64,000 nucleotides of DNA from Frateuria_A sp051900415 (lineage in GTDB: Bacteria > Pseudomonadota > Gammaproteobacteria > Xanthomonadales > Rhodanobacteraceae), in NCBI RefSeq assembly GCF_051900415.1, contig NZ_JBHZGL010000014.1, positions 44,943-108,942 on the forward strand, written 5' to 3'. Positions 59,435 through 64,000 of this stretch are shown here, one piece after another (position 1 is the first letter of the stretch; every line of letters starts with the position of its first letter). The notes beneath the pieces are model-generated. The model was not told where the DNA came from. It did no database searches and worked only from the letters and a program-made list of their open reading frames with translations. Both the position numbers and the translations under genes were made by a program.

Positions 59435-59722
59435 CTAGTCGTGTGTGCCACTCATGATGGCCGGAGGCGATGCAGTGATGGAACCGAGCAGGAACATATA
59501 GCCATAGCCACCCAAGGTCGCGCCCTTCTTGAAGCCGGGCGGGCCTGGCACGGGCGTTCGTGGTGAAAGGTCGTGAATGCGGCAGTCAGGCATGCACGCC
59601 CAGATCGATCCCTTGGGATAGGTCACGAGGATCGAGACCGGCTCCAGGTCCGCGAGCAGGTAGCCGGAAGGACGCAGCGCGGCGTACTGGTGAAAAATCC
59701 GGCCGGGCGCGCAAGCGTGCAT
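59435..59722 (-). CDS. Hypothetical protein
   Basis: 95 aa from ATG 59722 (MHACAPGRIFHQYAALRPSG). The reading contains a plausible globular core, SGYLLADLEPVSILVTYPKGS, and ends in a Gly/Pro-rich tail. The other frames are plainly random. A longer reading would overlap the MazG-like gene. No family recognised. Confidence 0.4.
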   Translation of the reverse strand: MHACAPGRIFHQYAALRPSGYLLADLEPVSILVTYPKGSIWACMPDCRIHDLSPRTPVPGPPGFKKGATLGGYGYMFLLGSITASPPAIMSGTHD

Positions 59723-59828
59723 CCAGAACAGATGCCAACGGGAGCACAAGCCACGCTCATGCCCCGAAGACGCCCCGGCCTGAGGAGTCGTTCGGCCGTT
59801 GCACAGCGACCACGGAAATGGGTACGGA

Positions 59829-60155
59829 TTACCTTTCGAGCTCGCGGGACACGTGGGCGGCGATCTCTCGGGTGTTCCTGACGAACTCGGCCTCAAGATC
59901 GATGCCGCACTTGTTTGCCAGGACCATGATCGACCACAGACAGTCCGACAGTTCGTGACCAAGCCTGGCCTTGCAGTCATCGATATTTCGCACGCCGGCG
60001 TGTGCCTGGACGAGTTTTGCCAGATCCCCTACGTCTCCCATGAAACCAAGCGCAAGTTCCTGTGTAGTCCAGACACGGCCATACGTCTTCGTCTCGAGCT
60101 TCTCGTAGAGCGCGTTTAGCTGCAGTGCTGATTGTTCGAGATTGCTGAAGTCCAT
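59829..60155 (-). CDS. MazG-like nucleotide pyrophosphohydrolase-related protein
   Basis: 108 aa. The predicted all-alpha fold has two acidic helices, LALGFMGDVGDLAKLVQAHAG and RLGHELSDCLWSIMVLANKCGIDLEAEF. This resembles MazG/dCTP-pyrophosphatase, but the usual EExxE of the first helix reads as MGDVGD, so one or two metal ligands are changed and activity is uncertain. Start ATG 60155. Confidence 0.7.
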   Translation of the reverse strand: MDFSNLEQSALQLNALYEKLETKTYGRVWTTQELALGFMGDVGDLAKLVQAHAGVRNIDDCKARLGHELSDCLWSIMVLANKCGIDLEAEFVRNTREIAAHVSRELER

Positions 60156-60229
60156 CTTTTGCCCGCTGAGGTCTGAGCCAGGCGGAGGCCAGAGGTGCAG
60201 GCCTGCGGACATCCGCTTACGGCGAAGGA

Positions 60230-60715
60230 TCAGGTGCCATCCTCGACGAACGGCTTGATCATGTTGAAGCTGGAAACCTTATATCCGACCGACTCGTACA
60301 AGGCCTGCGCGCCGGGGTTGTGGGCGAAGACCTGAAGCGCCAGGCCGGCCAGCCCAAGACGCCGAGCGTATCGCTCGATGCTGCCAAGCGCTGCGCGAGC
60401 GTGCCCCCGGCGCCGTGACTCGGGATGGATTTTCAACTGAATGACGAATGCCACCTTGGCATGGCCCATCGGCATCGCAGCGACCCACGCGTAACCAATC
60501 GGCTCCTTCCCGTTAGCTGCGAAGATCTCGAAGAGGTGCTGATCGGGAGTTTCAAGCCCTCGCCAAAGCATGCGCTCCGTTTCGGATCTAGAAAGGTCGA
60601 GCGCTTCCGCCGCCCGCCAGCAACCGGCCGTGACGTTCTCTTCTGCATAGAACGCGACGGCTTCCTCGAAGAAGGCCGGGTACGCTTCGGCACGCATTGG
60701 GGCAAGAGTTGTCAT
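60230..60715 (-). CDS. GNAT-family N-acetyltransferase
   Basis: 161 aa. LKIHPESRRRGHARAALGSIERYARRLGLAGLALQVFAHNPGAQALYESVGY holds the acetyl-CoA motif (RRxGHA) and the C-terminal Asn/Tyr motif. The acceptor is unknown. Start ATG 60715; the upstream reading has no support. Confidence 0.85.
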   Translation of the reverse strand: MTTLAPMRAEAYPAFFEEAVAFYAEENVTAGCWRAAEALDLSRSETERMLWRGLETPDQHLFEIFAANGKEPIGYAWVAAMPMGHAKVAFVIQLKIHPESRRRGHARAALGSIERYARRLGLAGLALQVFAHNPGAQALYESVGYKVSSFNMIKPFVEDGT

Positions 60716-60922
60716 CAGATCGTCGCAACGCCTGGCGCGGGGGTGAAGCGGCACCGCGAGGCGGCGTCGGCTTGGATGGATGTCAGATGCCGGACCCATG
60801 CGCCAGCCGAATTGGCCGAGGCGCCCGAGCCATCGTGCTCAACGAGCGGGAAGTCACTGGGGGCCAGCAAGTGGCGTGGCGGGATCGGCGAGTTGTAACG
60901 ACGCCTTCGGTACATGGAGCGG

Positions 60923-61294
60923 TTAGCGCTCCGGTTCCTTGAGCGCAGGATCCTTCCGGCAGACGCTCAAGGGCCGCGCGTGCGCGGAAAGGATGCTGAC
61001 GATCCGCTGCGTCTTCGTGTCCACGACAGCCTTCATGCAGGCACATCCATACCCGTGCGACCAACCGACGGGCACCCATTGGGAGTCTTTGAACTGGGGC
61101 CAATCACCTTGGGCCTCGTAGTCGCCCTGGATGGCAATCGTCCACTCTCCATCGCGATCATGGAGCCAGGCGTTGCCTGGCGTCGGGTTATCGAACCAGC
61201 CGCATCGGGTTTGCGGCTTCGCGGCTGCCGCTGCGGAACATCCGCTTGCGAGCATCCACAGAACGCAGATCGTCAACAAAGTGGTTCTATGCAT
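60923..61294 (-). CDS. DUF4087-family lipoprotein
   Basis: 123 aa. Signal peptide with lipobox LASGC (Cys19) and the DUF4087 pattern CGWFDNPTPGNAWLHDRDGEWTIA, followed by a Cys-rich GYGCACMKAVVD. It lies just left of the leftmost attC. Its stop sits in GCGCTAAC, which looks like the R'' box of an attC site, but no partner GTTAGGC follows, so a decayed terminal cassette is possible but unproven. Confidence 0.8.
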   Translation of the reverse strand: MHRTTLLTICVLWMLASGCSAAAAAKPQTRCGWFDNPTPGNAWLHDRDGEWTIAIQGDYEAQGDWPQFKDSQWVPVGWSHGYGCACMKAVVDTKTQRIVSILSAHARPLSVCRKDPALKEPER

Positions 61295-61346
61295 ATGTAT
61301 AACTCGCGTCGAGAGTGCAAGAACTCGTCAGGGTCTTGGCCATGCG

Positions 61347-61403
61347 GTCTAACGCTGGAGTTAAGCGGCGGCGCAGCCGTCCGCCTCGAACAACCTGTTA
61401 GGC
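61347..61403 (-). repeat. attC site A
   Basis: 57 bp, boxes GTCTAAC (61347-61353) and GTTAGGC (61397-61403). The core differs slightly from the others (CAGCCGTCCGCCTCGAAC). Leftmost site, follows the 53-aa membrane protein gene by about 21 bp. Confidence 0.92.
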
Positions 61404-61424
61404 AGCGGCACCCGAGTGGCGATA

Positions 61425-61586
61425 CTACACACCAGCAGCGCCATCGAAGAAGCCGGCAAAGAAGCTGCTTACGTTTTCGGCTCCTAACCAAATAACTGCG
61501 AACGCGAGGAGGAATAGCGCAATCCGCATCTCTTTCCGATGCCGGGTAACGTAGTTGGCGACAGTAGTTCGGGTTGTGTTGTTCAT
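61425..61586 (-). CDS. Cassette protein 1: 53-aa single-helix membrane protein
   Basis: MNNTTRTTVANYVTRHRKEM is a basic N-terminus; RIALFLLAFAVIWLGAENVSSFFAGFF is a membrane helix. A GGAG ribosome site precedes the ATG (GGAGTGAATATG). No family recognised. Ends 21 bp before attC A. Confidence 0.7.
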   Translation of the reverse strand: MNNTTRTTVANYVTRHRKEMRIALFLLAFAVIWLGAENVSSFFAGFFDGAAGV

Positions 61587-61621
61587 ATTCACTCCTGTGA
61601 TAATGGAGCGCCGGACTTGCG

Positions 61622-61678
61622 GCCTAACGCTGGAGTTAAGCGGCGGCGAAGCCGTCCGCCTTGAACGAGTTGTTAGGG
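61622..61678 (-). repeat. attC site B
   Basis: 57 bp, boxes GCCTAAC (61622-61628) and GTTAGGG (61672-61678). The second box is off consensus at its last base. Ends 6 bp from the stop of cassette gene 2. Confidence 0.93.
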
Positions 61679-61684
61679 CAATAG

Positions 61685-62098
61685 CTACAAGCCAATGTCC
61701 TTCCATGAGTTGGCAGCGCCGGCATACTTGCCGCTAGATTTTGGATTGATTGCAATTGTTGCAGGGAGCAAATGGACAGTAGTAAAGATGTACCAGGTAC
61801 CCTCGACGCATGAAACCAGTGCATCAACAGCGCCATTTTTATAGGGAGAAGCCTTTGAAGTCATTTTGCCATTGCTACCGACGCAAGGGACTCTGGGTTG
61901 GCATGGAATGTTGTATACGCCCGTCGTTGTCTTAGATGCAGTCTTAACCTGAATTCTCTTAAATCCGACATTTGGCACGTCGAGGACAAGGTCATACGGC
62001 GAGTCGTCGCCGATGGGGTCGCAGACTGTAGCGCCCCGAGTTGCTGCCTCGGCAGCAAACTGAAGGACAGTTATAGCGCCTCTGCTCTTAGTACCCAT
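61685..62098 (-). CDS. Cassette protein 2: PD-(D/E)XK nuclease-like protein
   Basis: 137 aa. GAITVLQFAAEAATRGATVCDPIGDDSPYDLVLDVPNVGFKRIQVKTAS has the endonuclease-like Asp36 then Gln50-x-Lys52 (D...QXK) of the group-I-intron-associated PD-(D/E)XK family. A later KNGAVDALVSCVEGTWYIFTTVHL stretch fits the same fold. Could cut foreign DNA or be a host-protective or toxic function; unproven. Start ATG 62098 with an upstream GGGG. Confidence 0.75.
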   Translation of the reverse strand: MGTKSRGAITVLQFAAEAATRGATVCDPIGDDSPYDLVLDVPNVGFKRIQVKTASKTTTGVYNIPCQPRVPCVGSNGKMTSKASPYKNGAVDALVSCVEGTWYIFTTVHLLPATIAINPKSSGKYAGAANSWKDIGL

Positions 62099-62126
62099 CA
62101 AAATCCCCAATGAATTTGTTTCATCA

Positions 62127-62238
62127 CCCTAACGCTCAAGTTAAGCCGAATTGCAGCGCGTAGCTGACAACATGGCAAGCTTTTTCTGCCATGTTGTTGG
62201 CGTGGCGATGCAATTTCGGCTTGAATGCATTGTTAGGC
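62127..62238 (-). repeat. attC site C (long form)
   Basis: 112 bp, the longest of the six. Outer boxes CCCTAAC (62127-62133) and GTTAGGC (62232-62238); inside are the complementary stretches AAGCCGAA/TTCGGCTT, TTGCA/TGCAA and ACAACATGGCA/TGCCATGTTGTT, so the hairpin is extended by a variable terminal stem. Confidence 0.9.
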
Positions 62239-62634
62239 CGCATGCAAATATACCCCGGCGCCCCGATAGCCCCGAAAATCTTCAATGCGCCCGGCGCGAT
62301 CTGGATTTGGATCGAGAAGAACATGTTCTCCACCCCGAGACACCAACACTACCCAATGCCAGTATTTTCCGTCCTTGGTTGGGTTCACCTTAACGATGGA
62401 AGGTGTTGGTGTTTCTCGAAGAGACCGAAACCGACGTCGCACACAGGACACGCCGAAGTCTTTTAGTAGACGCGTCAGATCCGCGTGAGATGTGAAGTAC
62501 GAACCATCGGCCTTTTTGAGCCCACGTTTTAGGGCCTGCGCATGGGCAGTGTCATAATCGACGCCGGCGATCATTGCCACGCAGGCAACGCCGCAGTCAC
62601 CGTCCTCGTAGTTCTTTTGTACGACACGCCTCAT
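62233..62634 (-). CDS. Cassette protein 3: C39-like cysteine peptidase-fold protein
   Basis: 133 aa. Cys14 (GDCGVACVAMIAG), His93 (KYWHWVVLV) and Asp108 (VLLDPN) match the Cys-His-Asp layout of papain-like C39 peptidases and C39-like proteins. No transporter or signal peptide, so probably intracellular. The stop (TAA) lies inside attC C, as is common for cassettes. Start ATG 62634. Confidence 0.75.
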   Translation of the reverse strand: MRRVVQKNYEDGDCGVACVAMIAGVDYDTAHAQALKRGLKKADGSYFTSHADLTRLLKDFGVSCVRRRFRSLRETPTPSIVKVNPTKDGKYWHWVVLVSRGGEHVLLDPNPDRAGRIEDFRGYRGAGVYLHAA

Positions 62635-62648
62635 AGTGATCCCCTGCC

Positions 62649-62705
62649 GCCTAACGCTGGAGTTAAGCGGCGGCGAAGCCGTCCGCCTTGAACGCACTGT
62701 TAGGC
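62649..62705 (-). repeat. attC site D
   Basis: 57 bp, boxes GCCTAAC (62649-62655) and GTTAGGC (62699-62705). Ends 13 bp from cassette gene 4. Confidence 0.93.
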
Positions 62706-62718
62706 GCGTGGAGCATGG

Positions 62719-63090
62719 TTACGGAGTCTGTAGCTTTACGGCAGACTCCCTTTGCGTGACGCCAAAGAAGTTGCCAGAATTTAGGTACGTAACGTTGACC
62801 ACGACGCCATCTTTAACGATGTAGGTGTACTCGATGACGCCGCTACCGCTCTTCGGCTCGATGTCGTACGTAAGGTAGTCTGAGCCAGCGATGTTCATGG
62901 ATTTATCTGGCGTGCCGACGTACTGAACAATCTCGTCCACCGCCACCTTGTTGAGTGGAAATTTCTTGAGATACGACTTTGCGCGAGTAGCTAGCGTCGG
63001 GCGATAGACACCGTTCGGACTCTTGTCCGCTGCGCTTGCACTGCCTATGCCGAGGAAAACTAGCGCGAAAATTAGTACGAGCTTCTTCAT
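62719..63090 (-). CDS. Cassette protein 4: exported hypothetical protein
   Basis: 123 aa. Signal peptide (MKKLVLIFALVFLGIGSASA, about 20 residues). The mature part has VDEIVQYVGTPDKSMNIAGSDYLTYD and VIEYTYIVKDGVVVNVTYLNSG, resembling the small BamE/SmpA-like beta fold. Function unknown. Start ATG 63090. Confidence 0.75.
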   Translation of the reverse strand: MKKLVLIFALVFLGIGSASAADKSPNGVYRPTLATRAKSYLKKFPLNKVAVDEIVQYVGTPDKSMNIAGSDYLTYDIEPKSGSGVIEYTYIVKDGVVVNVTYLNSGNFFGVTQRESAVKLQTP

Positions 63091-63110
63091 GGATGTGCCC
63101 CCTGTTTGAT

Positions 63111-63167
63111 GCCTAACGCTGGAGTTAAGCGGCGGCGAAGCCGTCCGCCTTGAACGAGTTGTTAGCG
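63111..63167 (-). repeat. attC site E
   Basis: 57 bp, boxes GCCTAAC (63111-63117) and GTTAGCG (63161-63167). The second box is off consensus (GCG for GGC), so recombination may be weakened. It holds the stop of cassette gene 5. Confidence 0.9.
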
Positions 63168-63563
63168 CTGCGAGAGTGCTGCACGAAGGGCCTTCTCGTA
63201 GTCGGGCGAGAGGAAAGGAACAAGATGATAGCCATACTGTTGGCTATGCAGGACTATGACGCGCTCCCGCGCCTCGGGGGCTGGTGAGGAGCAGGGAACG
63301 ACGATCTCTTGTGGCGCGGTAAGACGGCCCTTGAGCACCTCTGTAAAGACAACCCGCACTATCCGGCGATCAGGCACAACGAAGCCAGATTTGCCGGATA
63401 GGAGATGCCTCTCATAGTCAGGCCAGCGGTCTGCGACGACGTAACCGGCTTCGATATTGTCTGCGTTCCTGGCATCGGCCCTTGGATCAGGCAGGTCCAT
63501 AGGGCATGCGATCGTCTCTTGGCTGAAAGCTGCAAGGAAGATCAGGATGGCGATATTTTTCAT
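63162..63563 (-). CDS. Cassette protein 5: exported hypothetical protein
   Basis: 133 aa. Signal peptide MKNIAILIFLAAFSQETIA and a Cys soon after; then GYVVADRWPDYERHLLSGKSGFVV and IVRVVFTEVLKGRLTAPQEIVVPCSS. No family recognised. The stop overlaps attC E. Confidence 0.7.
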   Translation of the reverse strand: MKNIAILIFLAAFSQETIACPMDLPDPRADARNADNIEAGYVVADRWPDYERHLLSGKSGFVVPDRRIVRVVFTEVLKGRLTAPQEIVVPCSSPAPEARERVIVLHSQQYGYHLVPFLSPDYEKALRAALSQR

Positions 63564-63564
63564 G

Positions 63565-63625
63565 CGCTAACGCTGGAGTTAAGCGGCGCGCGGTACGCGC
63601 GTCCGCCTTGAACGAGTTGTTAGGC
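63565..63625 (-). repeat. attC site F
   Basis: 61 bp, boxes CGCTAAC (63565-63571) and GTTAGGC (63619-63625). The central stem GCGGCGCGCGGTACGCGCGTCCGC differs from the others. Ends 4 bp from cassette gene 6. Confidence 0.92.
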
Positions 63626-63629
63626 CACG

Positions 63630-63917
63630 CTACCAGAGCCGCCAAGTAGGCACCAAAGGGTGCGCAAACCAGTGAAGTGCAAGACCTGCGACTGCCCCGC
63701 CAGCTAGAGCCAGAGCGAGGCCGAAACGCCTAGGTACTTTAGTGACGACCCAAGCGGCGGCAGCGAACGCAGCAGCAGCACCGAGCATGGTTGCACCGAA
63801 CAGGACAAGTTCGACAAGGTCGGAGGCACCGTACGGTTCGCCCGGGGCCGAGCCCCAGCCTTGCCACACAAACCGACGTCCCCCCAGTTTTGAGTAGCAC
63901 CTCGGTTTGGAGTCCAA
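63630..63917 (-). CDS. Cassette protein 6: membrane protein, 5' end possibly cut by IS3
   Basis: 95 aa as read. Hydrophobic helices LVELVLFGATMLGAAAAFAAAAWVV and FGLALALAGGAVAGLALHWFAHP are clear. The N-terminus (MDSKPRCYSKLGGRRFVWQ) reads from IS-like sequence, so the real start may be lost or lie near 63830. No family recognised. Confidence 0.5.
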   Translation of the reverse strand: MDSKPRCYSKLGGRRFVWQGWGSAPGEPYGASDLVELVLFGATMLGAAAAFAAAAWVVTKVPRRFGLALALAGGAVAGLALHWFAHPLVPTWRLW

Positions 63918-64000
63918 TCCCCCATCTGAAGGAGATTGGACGTGAAGAAACGCTTTTCCGAAGAACAGATCATCGGCTTCCTGCGTGAGGCGGAGGCTGG
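63877..64000 (+). mobile_element. IS3-family insertion sequence (left end, continues beyond window)
   Basis: The reading starting at 63942 matches IS3 OrfA; the sequence CCCCCCAGTTTTGAGTAG near 63880 is a plausible left end, but the inverted repeat cannot be defined without the right end. It borders the cassette array on the attI side. Confidence 0.65.
63942..64000 (+). CDS. IS3-family transposase OrfA (partial)
   Basis: GTG at 63942 after GGAG; the visible part reads VKKRFSEEQIIGFLREAEA, the N-terminus of IS3-family OrfA helix-turn-helix proteins. The window ends after 19 full codons. Confidence 0.85.
   Translation, partial: MKKRFSEEQIIGFLREAEA

Larger units (their letters stand above)
61347..63625 (-). 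mobile_element. Integron-type cassette array (attC cluster), six attC sites
   Basis: Six attC sites separated by single small genes read on the minus strand. On that strand each site reads GCCTAACAACTCGTTCAAG...CTTAACTCCAGCGTTAGGC, the canonical attC order, with each site just after its gene. No intI or attI is seen; orientation puts them to the right, beyond the IS3 element. The array is AT-richer than its neighbours. It may be part of a sedentary chromosomal integron or an integrase-less attC cluster (CALIN). Confidence 0.93.

Noticed and set aside
60890..60925. Seventh attC site after the DUF4087 gene
   Set aside because: One box (GTTAGCGC on plus) is present, but no matching box or stem could be found, so it is mentioned only as a hypothesis.
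61347..63625. CRISPR-like periodic repeats
   Set aside because: Repeats are 57-112 bp hairpins separated by genes of 160-420 bp, not 20-50 bp spacers; attC explains them.

Overview
The window is GC-rich, densely coded gammaproteobacterial chromosome. The tol-pal/queE/queC/tRNA-Lys block, the yebC-ruvC-ruvA block, TonB-dependent uptake, and about eleven intergenic palindromes that open with GTAG (like the GTAG/REP repeats of Stenotrophomonas and relatives) point to Xanthomonadales. Rhodanobacteraceae (Dyella, Rhodanobacter, Frateuria type) is my best guess, by inference only. Almost everything from 1 to about 58,600 is core-genome-like. The last 2.7 kb is accessory: an integron-type gene-cassette array that runs into an IS3-family element at the window edge.

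Layout. 1-3.4 kb: a membrane Ser/Thr kinase cut by the window edge, a LysM/TPR lipoprotein and a PP2C phosphatase. 3.6-9.0 kb: pepA-holC on the minus strand, then lptF-lptG (LPS export), an OsmC protein and a HAD phosphatase on plus. 9.1-12.1 kb: glnS, a deaminase and a TVP38 membrane protein, three overlapping minus-strand genes. 12.3-17.6 kb: DUF2007 protein and EamA transporter, apt, plsC, and clpB behind a good sigma-32 promoter. 18-20.4 kb: a TonB-dependent receptor. 20.6-29 kb: fmdB-like gene, aspS, hydrolase, yebC-ruvC-ruvA, kup, a possible 51-aa membrane protein, ruvB. 29-36.3 kb: ybgC-tolQRAB-pal-cpoB, then queE, queC and tRNA-Lys. 36.4-43 kb: threonine aldolase, GH43 glycosidase, intracellular PHA depolymerase, methyltransferase, RDD protein, xerD and a DsbC-like protein. 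43.2-58.6 kb: purL, glycosyltransferase, EamA transporter, cstA-ybdD, DUF4197 protein, def, an erythromycin-esterase-like exported protein, a YhhQ-type transporter, an acyltransferase, a WYL-like protein and a flavodoxin-like protein. 58.6-61.3 kb: a run of small minus-strand genes (kinase-like NTPase, MazG-like, GNAT, DUF4087) that may be older accessory DNA.

61.3-64 kb: six attC sites (61347, 61622, 62127, 62649, 63111, 63565) alternate with single small minus-strand genes. Each gene ends at or within about 20 bp of the attC that follows it, as in integron cassettes. Products include a PD-(D/E)XK nuclease-like protein, a C39-peptidase-like protein, two exported proteins and two small membrane proteins. 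No integrase gene is visible. Given the cassette orientation, attI/intI would lie to the right, beyond the IS3 element, unless this is an integrase-less attC cluster (CALIN). This is the most novel part of the window.

Functional links: the Tol-Pal operon with YbgC and CpoB maintains the envelope during division; LptFG supplies LPS export; QueE, QueC and a YhhQ-type transporter cover queuosine precursor synthesis and uptake; RuvABC and XerD act in recombination and chromosome resolution; ClpB and Def serve protein quality control and maturation. Several adjacent pairs share start/stop overlaps (lptF/lptG, ruvC/ruvA, cstA/ybdD, PP2C/LysM), which suggests translational coupling.
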